A stretch of DNA of 64,000 nt from Dastarcus helophoroides (taxonomy: Eukaryota > Arthropoda > Insecta > Coleoptera > Bothrideridae). The notes under the pieces were generated by a model that saw only the letters and a list, made by a program, of their open reading frames with translations, had not been told where the DNA came from and did no database searches. Numbering within the stretch: position 1 is the first letter of the stretch; every line of letters starts with the position of its first letter. The position numbers and the translations under genes were made by a program. Positions 1 to 11,319 of the stretch are shown piece by piece. The DNA is taken from positions 4,650,001 through 4,714,000 of the forward strand of contig CM053329.1 of NCBI GenBank assembly GCA_028583605.1, given 5' to 3'.

Positions 1-190
1 AAATTGAAATTTGAGAAATGAATTGGACGAATTTTCAAATAAAAGAAGAAACTTGATAGAAAGTCCTTCCGCTAAATATAATAGAGAAGGACAAGCGGCC
101 CCATCGTTCCTCACCATATGGAAATGTCGAAATTTGGGACAATGTTGAAATTTCAAGAAAAAGCGGAATTTTGGAAAACATGCCATTTTC
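1..190. repeat. Degenerate GAAATTT-rich low-complexity repeat (fragment)
   Basis: Short A-rich phrases such as GAAATTT, TCGAAATTT and AAGAAAAAG recur with irregular spacing. The same vocabulary fills 28370-31100 and part of 38470-38720, so this looks like the edge of another patch of one degenerate family. It runs off the left end of the window. No reading frame is preserved. Confidence 0.4.
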
Positions 191-663
191 ATGGAAACCA
201 TATTGGGCGGAATTTTTGTTTGTGTGGACTGAATCAGTATTTAGTTCAGTGCTCTAGAGATAATCCATACACTTAAAGAAAAAAGTTAAATACCTTCAGA
301 ACATATCGATGGAAACTGCGAATTTTGTTGAAACACTCTTTCATTTCAAGCTAAAATAGTATCAGATTCGTTCCACACAGTTATATAAATGCTGATCTAC
401 CTTTTACGTATCTATAGCATTGGCGAAAGAGTTTTTATACTCTCTAAAAATGTTTTTCTCAATACCAATATGTTTAAAAGAAACATTTAAAATCTTGTTT
501 TTTAAACAATTATCATTGTTACAAATTCTTTGAGACTAAAAAGATCACCCGAAATTACCAAATTTTCAATACAGATGATAAGCTTTCTATTTATGAAAAC
601 GTTATGTTCCTACCTTTGCACCAGAACACTGTGTGTTCGATGTGATTGTACAATGTATTGCAC

Positions 664-733
664 ATGTCAAACCTATCAGGTGAAAGATCTCTCTACGAAG
701 ATGGTACAGAGGGCTCTTTTACCATTACTGAAG
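664..733 (+). CDS. Candidate first coding exon of an unidentified gene
   Basis: An ATG at 664 opens 23 codons beginning MSNLSGERSLYEDG and ending GSFTITE. They run straight into AAG|GTAAGAAG at 731-741, which matches the 5' splice-donor consensus almost perfectly, leaving phase 1 at the junction. An in-frame TGA lies a few codons upstream, so this would be the start of the coding region. The peptide is hydrophilic, has no signal peptide and uses balanced codons, unlike the surrounding AT-rich DNA. Without splicing the frame continues for about 25 more codons into AT-rich sequence and stops near 812. I do not recognise the protein and see no convincing second exon, so the first intron would have to be very long. 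It could equally be chance. Confidence 0.3.
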
Positions 734-2740
734 GTAAGAAGTTTTCAATTTTCATCTCAAAAATGTACCAATTTGATGCAAATTATGTGGACAGTTCTAA
801 AATGTTTGTATAATATGAGAAGAATTTTATAACTGAATATTCATGTAAATGTAAAAGGTCGCCGAAGCAAAGGGCAAGAAAATAATGCATGAGCATTCAT
901 TTTCACTTTGTAGAAAACAAAATATTATCGCGACCATCTAGCCAGACAGTCGTGCATGATGTTTATTTTATATTTTCCCATCACGTCAGTGCCCTTTAGT
1001 TACAGAAATATTGTACTTCTTGTTATACTATTTGCAGATTGAATCGTAAGCCGTCGAGCTGTGCTTTCAATATGTCGAACATTGAATATTCATCTGATTT
1101 CGTTGGAAAGAGAGAGAGAATCAATATTGAATAAACGTGTGCGTTTCCTATTATTATATTCCTACATGGCTTCCACACTGTACAAATACGGCTTTATGTT
1201 GAGTAGAATAATTCGGAATTGCTTTAGCGAAACCTGTTTCCTTTGATGTATTAATCATTACACACGCATACGTATAACTTTATACTATATATATAATTTT
1301 TGCCCGGCTTCGTTTTGATTTCGCAATCTGCATTTAATGAGGTTTGCACGTCAGTGGTTTATTGTTGTGCTACCAACACAAAGGTCAATTTATTTTAAAT
1401 GTTCTTTTTGGGCTATAAAGGTGGATTTATTTCACGGATTTAGTTCAAAAGCTTCGCTTTAGCTTTTATTGTTTACTCACCTACGCGCACAAACATAAAA
1501 TCAATCATTTCATTGGGAACATATGTTTCCATCTTAATTTATTTTATTGAATTCAGAGTTATCAGTTCCAGTTAGAACCCATTTATATTATCCTAGATTT
1601 TTTTCATATTTAATTAAAAACGTTTACCTCAATTTATCTCTTTTCAGCCATTAATATTAGGATTTTTTAAATTCAAATAGTATTTAACTAACAAGGTGGT
1701 ACACCATCTTCATTTTGATTCCAAAAACACTTAAGTATTATCCGTACAAAACTAAAAGAAATATGTTTTTTTTTATTTTTTTCGGATAAGTTTCTAGAAG
1801 ATAAATCTTCTCAGCAAAATTCGATATCAAATTTCAATACTTTCGAAATCTATTTATAAATGTGCCTGTCCGCAATTTCAAAATAACTGCAATTTTTAAG
1901 TTTATATGGTTAAAGAATTTAACATTTCTTTTACAATTTTCATTTGTTTGCTTGTTTAAAAATGTCGAAGAATTGGTTAAACAAATTTTATGACACTTTT
2001 ATTATGAGGTAATGTCTGGGACATAATTCAGCTGGTTTTCCCATTTCCTCATCCTAAAAATCAGTTTGTAGAAATTGTGAAGATTGTAACACAATACATA
2101 TACATCATACGAATCTCCACAATAAATATACTTTTCTTCCAGAAGGGATAGTTCGTAAGCAATAGACATTTTGAAAAGTGAAAATAGCACTACTGTTAAA
2201 ATCCTTAATAACTGTGGACTTCCTGCAACGACCACCACGAGCATTTGGGTATCTTTTAAAATAGTACATCGGCAGAAGTCGTAGCAAAACGTGCTTTAAA
2301 CCTTAGGTCTCCTACTGCGTAAGCAATATATAAACGCCACCACTGCCCTAGTTGTGCATAGTGTCAATTTGGATATAATAATACAAAACCCTGAGCTGAT
2401 AGCACTGCACTCTTATGCGATAAGATTTTTGCGACGGAGCTTTAGCCACAGTGGCCGAAGGCATCCAGAGAGAAAGTGTGGAACTGCTATGTTGCCATTG
2501 GTTCAGGATGTTTCCCTAACGTGCATAATGAAGCCTCGATTTTCCGTGATATACATGTAAGTTTAAACTTCGCCTACGTAAAAACGGTACCCCTTCAAAT
2601 CCTCATATTTTACTATTTCATTCACCTGCATAAAAACTACTTATTATCAAAATCAATAGAAAGGTCTGGCCGAAAACTTTCTTTCGCCTATGTTGCCCTA
2701 TACCTGACCTTTTAAGAATTGCTTTGTAATTTGAAAAGCA
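734..2740. other. No gene recognised; AT-rich unique-looking DNA
   Basis: Only short, compositionally random open frames are present. A stretch near 2440-2560 encodes a plausible-looking peptide ending at CAT|GTAAGT but has an in-frame stop just upstream and no good acceptor. No terminal inverted repeats were seen. Confidence 0.5.
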
Positions 2741-3040
2741 AAAAAGCTGTAAAAGTCAAATCTTACAAAAATTGTTCATCAGCGCATCTGCAAATTCTCA
2801 ACAATTTTCCAAAAATGTCTGCCCCTTCAACGGCATTCAAATAAGCACCCTTTAATTTAATTTTTTCTACAACTTATTTGTTTGACTTTGTTTGAATTTT
2901 ATTAATAAAAAAATAAATTCATTATCAAATGCAAAAAGCTATACTAGGGGTGCTTATTTCAATAATTTTTGAAAAATTGCTGAGAAGTTGGGCGTGCACT
3001 ACTAGAAAATAATTTTTTGTAAAGTTTGATTGCAGCTTTA
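2741..3040. repeat. Imperfect palindrome, about 300 bp
   Basis: The left arm from 2741 (AAAGCTGTAAAAGTCAAA, later AATAAGCACCC near 2845) is the imperfect reverse complement of the right arm (GGGGTGCTTATTTCA near 2946, ending near 3040 with TGCAGCTTTA). The arms are about 110 bp with an AT-rich loop of roughly 90 bp. It has no coding capacity and is best read as a foldback or MITE-type element. Confidence 0.6.
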
Positions 3041-3057
3041 TTTACAACCATAGATGT

Positions 3058-3175
3058 AATGTTGACATTTCAAACTTAAATGAAGTTTGAAAGTAACATA
3101 CATATTTCATATCGCCAGGCTGAAAGTGACATTTACCCGGGTGGAAAATAAGCGCTTTCCACTCAGGTAAATGTT
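3058..3175. repeat. Two adjacent small hairpins
   Basis: The first hairpin (3058-3099) pairs TGACATTTCAAACTT with AAGTTTGAAAGTAAC. The second (3127-3175) pairs TGACATTTACCCGGGTGGAAA, less its last base, with TTTCCACTCAGGTAAATG around an 8-nt loop. Both start with a TGACATTT-type phrase, so they may be remnants of one family. No function can be assigned. Confidence 0.55.
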
Positions 3176-3690
3176 AACATTCATTAAATAACGAAAATAT
3201 TTGTTCCAAAATTTTTTTTTATTGTATCTGGTACGACTCCTCTCAGGTAAAGCTAGGGTTTCCTATAAAACGGCAACGTAAAAAAAAACGGCCGTTTTTT
3301 GACTGCCGCTTTATGCCATGCAGCGGTCGAGGACAGAACGGTCGCCTTGACGGTGAACATTGTTGTAAAGTAAGAAAAGCGTTGCAGTAGAGTACGTCGG
3401 CCGAGACTAGGGCTGTAAAATTGTCAGGATTTGAGCTATATTGTTCTAATGATTCACAACAGATTGGTTCTTATACTCTAATTGCTTGTTTACAACAATC
3501 AGAATCCCCGCAGGCCAAGAGATTATTATTACCATAATTATTTCATAATATTGTTTACATTGACGAATCTAAAGTATTGAAAAAAGTTTCAAATGAAAAT
3601 TGTTCAGAATGTAACTTTGCAATGAACATGAATAAAAGCTCAAGATACCATAATCATATCTTTTCATTATAATGCAAAATTTCCCAAAAG

Positions 3691-4222
3691 AGGTACAAAT
3701 TTCATAAACATCCTTTATTTCTTGGTAAAAATTCCTCTCAGATTTTTTCCTAGAACGAAGTTTTCGATTAACATGTCCTTGAACATTGATACCAAAATAA
3801 AAAGAAAAAAAATCAGGCTACTGATTTTTTTTTCACAATAGATAAGGTTTTTATTAATACTTTTTATTCGTTAATAACAAATTTCTCCGTCCGATGAATG
3901 GTTTTTGATAAAAAAAAATAAATAAATTTCTTTGCATTTCAATGGGCCCTTAATATCCTTTTCTACAAAGTAATATGTCATTTTAAGAGAACTTTGGTCA
4001 TTGCGGATTATTAGGGAAAATTTATTTTAGATAACTTAGATATACATGTTTTTTTTTAATAAGTATTTTTAATAATTAATATACCCATAGCATGAAATAA
4101 GTCAACATAATGGTTTTTTAAAGGTAAATGATTTGTTAATGCAAAAGCATTCGCCACGTAAAAAATTCAAGGGAGGATTTTTATCAAGAAGTTAAGGTTG
4201 TTTATGAAATTGGTACTTGTAT
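3691..4222. repeat. Inner inverted repeat, about 530 bp
   Basis: AGGTACAAATTTCATAAACA at 3691 is mirrored by TGTTTATGAAATTGGTACTT ending near 4219. The match continues inwards with GGTAAAAATTCCTC (3724) against GGGAGGATTTTTATC (4171). The loop is AT-rich and noncoding. Confidence 0.6.
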
Positions 4223-4396
4223 TTAAAAAACGCAGTGACTTACCATTTTTTTCGTTCAAATTACTCAGGGAAATATTATTGCGGACGCCACTGATAGAAG
4301 TAGAACAAATATTTTACTTACAGAAAATGCATTTTTATGCCCAGTTATTATTTACCAAAATTCAAAAAAATATTTAAAACGGTATTGAAGCAAAAA

Positions 4397-4530
4397 CCGA
4401 TTTTGTTCTTAATTTTTAGCACCCTGTATCTTAAAAATAAAGCGGACGTATGCAGATATAAACTTTTTTTTCTTAAAATCGTTCAAAAATTATGCCCCTT
4501 CAGTTATGGCATTTTTTCGAAAACACCCTG
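4397..4530 (+). repeat. Single arm of a CACCCTGT-ended element
   Basis: It is bounded by CACCCTGTATCTTAAAA (4421) and AACACCCTGTATATTC (4521). The phrase TTAAAAATAAAGCGGA, followed by GATATAAACTTTTTTTT, also occurs in the right arm of the palindrome at 60741-61350. It is therefore a partial copy of that family. Confidence 0.5.
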
Positions 4531-5470
4531 TATATTCTAATTGCATATTTATTACCATCAAAATCCCCGCAGGCAAAGGGACTATTGCTATGGTAATTAT
4601 TTCTAAATATTGTTTGCCTTATATTGAAATTCCTAGAGAGGACAACAAAAAATCATTCAGAATGTAATGTTGCAATAAACACGAATAAAAAATCTAAAGA
4701 TGTCAATTCATAAATTGACATATACCTAATTAAAGATGTTCTTAGTCTGCTAGTTTAAAAATTATGTCTGTAAAATTTTAAAATTGTTTCGAAAAGTATG
4801 GAAATTTTTCATCATATTGAAGAACAAATTCTATGTCATTTGGTATTTTCAAACTTTTTATTTAATAAAAATTAAATAATATAAAAGGGAGATAGAATAT
4901 TATATAAAACATCCTGCATATGCACATAATAATAAAAAAGTTAAATAAATCATAGTAGCTGCATTCCAACGTAAAATGGCAACGTAACGTATTAAATCGT
5001 GCTTGCAGTATCCTCACCGTACACAGCGGTCGCTTCGAAAGTGGGGCCGACGTACTTTTTCGCAGCGGTAGCCCCTAACGTTCTGTAGGAAAACATGCCT
5101 ATTAGAAAGAAGCACGTGCACGGTTTTTGGTGACCTCACTCGACGTAATACGTTACCGTTCTGTAGGAAACCCTAGCTTAACAAATCTTTTTCCAATCTT
5201 TCAGCTGCTTATCTTAGTTGCGGAAGAGTACAAATGATTTTTTCCTAATCGCTCATTGTCTTTGATGCCAGTCAACCAAAAATGCAATTAATTTAAGTTT
5301 GTCTGTTTTAACTTCTTTAGTGCCGTAATAACCATTGTCAAAATCTCAACTTGACGTGGTCTTTATATGTAGAAATCCTACTGTGATTATTTTTCACGTG
5401 ATTATATTTGTTACAAAAACCGTCACTTCCATTTAAAAGGTATGGTTGTAAGTAAAATATTATAGAAACC

Positions 5471-5573
5471 TCGGTGAAGGTTTCATTTTTGTCACGAGAA
5501 ATGGTTTACCTCGGCGCTACGCGCCTTGGTTAACCATTCTTTTCTCTCGACAGGAATGAAACACTTTTCACCT
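5471..5573. repeat. Stable 100-nt hairpin
   Basis: CGGTGAAGGTTTCATT (5472), GAGAAATGGTTTACC (5496) and their mirrors GGTTAACCATTC (5528) and GGAATGAAACACTTTTCACC (ending 5571) form a long stem with few bulges. The loop is itself a GC-rich stem, GGCGC-TAC-GCGCC. Such motifs are typical of foldback MITEs. There is no coding sequence. Confidence 0.65.
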
Positions 5574-7458
5574 TGGAATGTAATATATTGTTTTTTGTTT
5601 TTAAATTACATCGCTATTCTATAATTTTTGGAAAATTTTGAAAAGCTCTATCTCCTAAGGGGTGAACATTTTACTAAGGTTCTTTTTACCTATAGATTCA
5701 CTGGTATTATTTGTGGTACTTCTTTTGAAAACGTTCTGTATATGGTCGAGGAGAAATTATTTTGTACGTTTTAGAATGTCGTAAAGACGTGGTTAATTAA
5801 AACAAAGTTAGTTAAATAATTAATTACTTTGCTTTAAAAATTTTTTTTATGAACAGGGTGATTCAGAACTGATTCTGCATGCAGAGAAACACCAGTAGTA
5901 GGTAATTTAAAAATTTAAAGCATATTTTATAACGTCATTTTAAGAATATCCGTCGCATAATGTGACCCGCTCCACTCATAAGGTTGTGACTTTTAGACTA
6001 CGACTTCATTGAGCTTATTTTTCCTGTTTTCAGTACATAGTTTTTACGTCAATCGAAAGACAACTTTTAATAAGAAAGTTTTTTTGTTTATTTGTCAACG
6101 CTCTAGGCGATTGCCTAGTCCGGCAATATACAGATAAGGAAAAATTTTCATTGTCCATGTAAAACGCTAAGAATTGTTCCTTCCATAGTTCTCTACGGTC
6201 GCTGAAGGTATTCCCCTACTTTGACGCAGCATGCTCGTATCTTCCAGTTTAGATGTTAGAAAAAACTCGTCGAGAGTTTTACACCAGACTGGAATATTGT
6301 TTAGCGCAGTCTGGCGGCCTATTTGAGCTCCTTATATTGTAATGTTATATTCTTCTTTAGAATTATTATTTATTTTGTTTAAGAAATCTCGTTTATTTAT
6401 TTTGGTTATCAAAGAATATCAGTTTTGTTTTGCCTCAGACGTTGATTAAATCAAGGGACTAAAAGAACAAACACATGTGGTACGCAAATTTTAATAAAAT
6501 TGTTGCCTGCCAGTAGTAATCCCGTAACAAAACACGTTAGAAGCTATGATGTACTACTGAAATCTCCACCAGCATTGATGGCTGCGCTCTGCGTTGAATT
6601 GTTTACACCTGTCTAGGAGAATACAAGGTGCCGCCCATTTATCCCACCATTAGCTCTCAATGTTAAATCTCTCATTAACATTCTCCCTATGGACAGTGTT
6701 TGACTTTCCTTATGTGTAGAATGTTCGTAAATTTCACAGACAACGTTTGACATCAAATTCAGAATGGTTAATAAATACAATTCTTTAAAAAGAGATTAAT
6801 GACAAGTTTTTAAATTCCAGGTGTTAGATCTTTAAAATTGTTAAAAAACGTATTTAATAAATAACTCCATAAATCTGTTTTTATATCTCATTTTTATCGT
6901 ATCTTTTTTGCTGGTCCTATTCTTTGACTGAAAATTGTGATAGAATAATTAATTCTGCGTAGAAAAGCTATACTTGTTTCAAGTTGATATAATGCATTGT
7001 TTTCGGTAAAAATGAGTTTGAAAATTTCCGCACATTAAAATACTTGAAATAAATTTTCTAATTCGACTACGGTACGAAGCTACCACTTGTGAAAATTATA
7101 TTGATACATGTACATTAAACAAATTTTGCTCTAAAGGTTGTCAGATTGCAATTAATTGTTGTACCGAGTTAGTAATTGTAAAGTAATTTGTAAGACCTAC
7201 CATGTACCTACACAAATACGTCAAAAAAAGTAGAAATTAAAAAGAAACCGGGGATAGCGAACCAAAGAAAAAAGGTTAAGAAAATATAAATTAAGAAAAA
7301 GTTAAGCTAGCAATGGATTCAAAATATTCTGAGTATATAAGTCTATAGATAATAAAAAGAAGATGACTAAATGGGCAAACATTTATTTAGATTTTGAAAA
7401 AGAAAATGCATATTTTTGTTTAAGGCACTAGACCAGCAGACTAGGAGATGATTTAGTG

Positions 7459-9800
7459 CGGGGATTCCCAAAGGGCGGCCAGCGGGCCGAATGCGGCCGG
7501 CATAGCCTGTGAATGCGGCCCGCGGTATTGATACGATATATTATATTTTTATTAAAAAATAAATAAGTAAATAGTAAAATAAATAATAAATATTATAAAT
7601 AAAATACAATAAAATATTTTAATATTTTTAAAAAATTCTTACAGAACTTTAACCATAAGCGTTTTTGTAGTCTAGGTTGAATTCTACTTGCATAAGCGTT
7701 TGTATTAATGAAATATTGTTTAGTTCATATAAAATAAATATTTTACATTTGTTTTTGCTAATAAATAATAGATTATTAGTTTGTAATACTTGTTACTACA
7801 GTTATAGTTCTGTATTTACAATAAGAGTGATTTTACTTTTGTGTTAATATTTGTGATTTTACAATAATTGCTGTTAAAGTTAAAGAGTTATATTATTATA
7901 TAATAAGATGGATTTAAGTTATTTTTTGTTTTAATAAATATATAATTAAAGATTTATATTTATATTAAATTTAGTATACTAATAAAAAAATAAGAAATAG
8001 TTAACTAAACCGGGTGTTTTTTTTTTCAGTTGGGAGGTTACCTTTATATGGAATACTACTTATTATAAAGGCAAACTGATTTTGTCGATGGGACTAATCG
8101 GGGCTAAACCATCTTCTAAAAATATTTTCAACCTCCCTCCACTACCGATTATATCGGAAGTAAACATCAACTTTCTTATTTTAAATGGCAACCCGCCAAA
8201 TTTTATATTATATTTGGATTTTACGTGAAAAAATAAGGTGAGTTTATGTATACATGTTTATTGCTACCTTTGATAGTTTTAAAAATATTTTAATTTTTCA
8301 GAAAAAAATGACAGAAAAGAGAGTTATTTTGACTCTTTTTATCTTTTTTACTATTTGCGGTAAAAACATGAAATTTGGGTTGAAGTCACGGAATATTATA
8401 AAGACTATAATAAGGTAATCAGATTTAACATTTATTATATAGGGTGATAGAAATTTTATAATCTTTTTTGTTTTTGTTTTATTCAAAAAAACTCTGTTTT
8501 TTTAAATATGAACTATATGTTTTTTAATCAATTTTTGGATTCTCCACATAAAAAGAAGAAGAAAGTTATATCACTTGTTTTTTAAAATTTTGTGCCGTTG
8601 CAGAGGTATTTTACATAAAATTTAAAGGCATATTTTAAGATTTCGAATTGAGTAATGTTTTTAAGCACATCCGATTGTTCCTAGCAATATGTTTGTCATG
8701 CAGTAGTCGTAAAAAAAATTACTAAAAAATTTCCATTTCGATTTTCATTATAAAAATTAACGCTTACAAATCCTGAGTTCTAATCTAACAGCATAACAAT
8801 TAAATGACGAATTTTCTTGAACATTTTTTGTTGATTTCCATTACTACAAAAATGAGAAGTCTGTTTAACAAACCATTTTTACGAAACTTACATTCGTGGC
8901 TCCTTAAACATTTTTCAATAAGTATTCTAACAATTAGCCAAAAACTTATTCGTCTTGTGCGGTTATCTTTTAAATGTTATTTAGCCTAAAATTTTTAGGC
9001 CTTGCGGTTATGTTTTTTTTTTTGAAAATTTTGTTGCCTACTACCAAATAGCTACTAGAGAAAGAAAAAAGATATATTTTTCTTTTTTATTTTGAATTAT
9101 ATCTCTGTAACGGTGCAGAATTTAAAAAAAATAGTCAAATAACTTTTTCTTCTTTTTACGTGAGGAATCCAAAAATGATTAAAAAACACATAGTTCCTAT
9201 TTTAAAAAACAGAGTTTTTTTGAATAAAACGAAAACCATAAAGATCATAAAATTTCCATCACCTTGTGTAATAAATGTAAAACCTGATTAAGTTATTATA
9301 GTCTCCATAATATTCCATGACTTCAACCCAAATTTCAAGTTTTTACTGCAAATAATAAAAAAGATACAAAGGGTCAAAATAACCCCCTTTTCTGTTATTT
9401 TTTTTTTTCGAAAAATTGAAATATCTTTAAAACTATCAAAGATAGCAAATAAACATGTATACATAAACTCACCTTATTTTTCTACGTAAAATCCAAATAA
9501 AGTATAAAATTTGGGGGTTGCTATTTAAAATAAGAAAGTTGATGTCTACTTCCGGTTTAACCGGAAGTGGGAGTGAGTTGAAAATATTTTTAAAATGTAG
9601 TTTAGCCCCGATTAGCCCCATCAACAAAATCAGTTTGCCTTTATAATAAGTGATACTCCATATAAAGGTAACCTCCCAACTAAAAAAAACACCCGGTATT
9701 TAAAACGAAAAAAAATCATTGTTATTGTTTTTTTTTTGGCCTGCCAAACATTTCGGTAATATTAAATTGGCCCGCCTAAGAAAACTTTTGAGAATCCCTG
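7459..9800. mobile_element. Non-autonomous hAT element with perfect 8-bp target duplications
   Basis: The left terminus CGGGGATTCCCAAA (7459) is mirrored by TTTTGAGAATCCCTG ending at 9800, that is TIRs close to CAGGGATTCTCAAA. The 8-bp sequence ATTTAGTG sits directly outside both ends (7451-7458 and 9801-9808) with no mismatch. CAGGG-type TIRs plus an 8-bp duplication are diagnostic of the hAT superfamily. The subterminal sequence is GC-rich (GCGGCC repeats at 7476-7525, GGCCCGCC near 9770), the rest is very AT-rich. There is no transposase coding. It is split by a separate palindromic element at 8009-9697. Confidence 0.85.
8009..9697. mobile_element. 1.7 kb near-palindrome with about 620-bp arms
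   Basis: It starts ACCGGGTGTTTTTTTT (8009) and ends AAAAAAAACACCCGGT (9697). Mirrored phrases run continuously through both arms: GGGAGGTTACCTTTATATGG, GGCAAACTGATTTTGTCGAT, TTTGGGTTGAAGTCA and CTCTGTTTTTTTAAA each have reverse-complement partners at the expected place. Pairing fades near 8640 and 9055, leaving a central spacer of about 400 bp with no recognisable coding. A TTCCGGT/ACCGGAA pair lies at 9550-9567. The arms are little diverged, so the insertion is probably among the younger ones here. If transcribed it would give a long hairpin RNA. Confidence 0.8.
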
Positions 9801-11319
9801 ATTTAGTGTAATGGACAGACTGCTGAATGTGGGCCATGGTAAAGCTTGTTCAGCTGGTGACCCCTATTAGGGGTGTTATAATTGTCAATCTAACATAATT
9901 AGTGTTAGATTAGTTAGGTTAGTTTTTGATTTGAAATTTATTACATTTTTTCCAATTTGAATCAAACAACAACTTTGATGTTATGCCTTGTCTTTATTAA
10001 TATTGACCTTACACTGCGCTTTTTATTTCATAATTAGGTATAGAGCAACATAATTTTCCTTATTTTGCCATTTACAAGTGACTCCATTCACTGTTACAAC
10101 CGCCCCAGTTATCGGGGTCTATTGAAGCAATTTCGTCTTTCTTTTAAAACGCATGTAGGTATTTTTGTAATACAAATAGTGCCATTATAACCTGATATAT
10201 TTATAGTGAAATAATGAAAGTTTGGTTGAAGCATATCATCAAATGCGTTAAATACACATGTCACACAGAGCGATTTTATAAAAATGTTTCAAATAATTGA
10301 CATTAATATCTTATTAATATCTGTTGCTATTTTAATCGGTTAATAAAGTTTCATAGTTATGAAAAATGTTTCAACCGTCGCCGACCTACCCTACTTCAAT
10401 TTACTGAAATTTTCAAACATGTTTTTACCGAAAACGGTGCATTATATCAAATTATAAGAGGTACAGCTTTTCTACGCAGAATTAATTGCTCTATCATAAT
10501 TTTCAGTTGAACGTATCGGAATAGGACCAACAATTAAAAAAAAACGATAAAAATGAGATACAACAGATCAAATGTCAACATGATTGGACGTTTCGTTTCT
10601 AAATTATATCCAAATCAAGAAAAAGAATTTTTTTGAAGGCCTGTCATTTCTAAACGAGGCACTTTTGGACTAAGCTAAATTTGGGTAAATCGGTTCTATC
10701 TGACAATGGTAAGCTATATTTTAGGTGAGTCCCTATTATCGCGCTAAAATGGTCAGGTAGGCGGAAAAAACTACCACCCCCTATATCACTTTCATTAAGA
10801 TTTGGGGAAATTATAAGTCTTAGTATTCTAATATATGTTTCAAATTTTAACATGATCGGTAAAGGGGTTATGAAATTATTAATCAAACACGTAATTTTTT
10901 GACAACTTTAAAGGTCAATAACACCGAAACCAAAAAAATGTTATTAATTTTTTCCATAAATCGTATTCATTTACCGTTATGAAACTGCTGTCAAGCATTG
11001 TCGTGAAATTTGAAGTTATTCTGTATAGGCACACTAGGAAATCGCATATCTTTTAAACAAATGAAGATAGGAAAACACTTTTTTAATAAAAGTTGTTTAT
11101 AATAATTCGGCCTTTCGATTGACGTGAAAATATATGTATGAAAACATGCAAAACAACTTTTAGTGACTTCATAGCCCTAAGGACATCACCTCTGAAGAAG
11201 CCACATTGTCATAGATATTTTTAAATTGACCTTATAAAAAAATTTGATTTATGGATTTTTTAATTACTACTACCGTTTCTCTACATTAGAGGATCAGAAT
11301 CAGTTCTGGATTAGCCTGT

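Larger units (their letters stand above)
3470..4710 (+). repeat. Pair of diverged direct repeats (3470-3645 and 4535-4710)
   Basis: Both copies contain AATCCCCGCAGGC followed by a run of matching phrases (TAATTATTTC.TAATATTGTTT, TTCAGAATGTAA, TTGCAAT.AACA.GAATAAAA). The offset is about 1.07 kb. The copies flank the inner inverted repeat and a CACCCTGT-ended fragment at 4397-4530, which suggests that insertions separated an older duplication. Confidence 0.55.
3250..5179. mobile_element. Non-autonomous element with AAGCTAGGGTTTCCTA terminal inverted repeats
   Basis: The left end AAGCTAGGGTTTCCTA (3250) is mirrored by TAGGAAACCCTAGCTT ending at 5179. Inside each end lie related phrases such as AACGGCAACGTA (left) and TACGTTACCGTT (right), and GTACGTCGGCC occurs in both ends after inversion, so subterminal sequence is shared over about 200 bp. 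The right end seems partly duplicated, with a second block at 4975-5095. There is no transposase. The superfamily is unclear because a target-site duplication is not obvious. The interior contains another inverted repeat (3691-4222) and a dispersed direct repeat. Confidence 0.65.
5853..11319. mobile_element. Long-TIR element, outermost level of a three-level nest
   Basis: The left end (ACAGGGTGATTCAGAACTG at 5853) is mirrored on the right by CAGTTCTGGATTAGCCTGT ending at 11319. The arms match over about 240 bp, including TTTTTACGTCAATCGAAAG (6044) against CTTTCGATTGACGTGAAAA (11113). A second paired block lies further in: 6890-7040 matches 10400-10565 inverted, with GAATTAATTCTGCGTAGAAA mirrored near 10480. 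No transposase remains. The interior is interrupted by the hAT element 7459-9800, so this element inserted first. Its family shares ACAGGGTG ends with several others in the window. Confidence 0.7.

Noticed and set aside
2440..2562. Possible internal exon ending CAT|GTAAGT
   Set aside because: An in-frame stop lies just upstream and no good acceptor with a pyrimidine tract is present; peptide unrecognised.
8298..8989. Small open frames inside the palindrome
   Set aside because: Low-complexity A/T-driven frames; the region is a noncoding inverted repeat.
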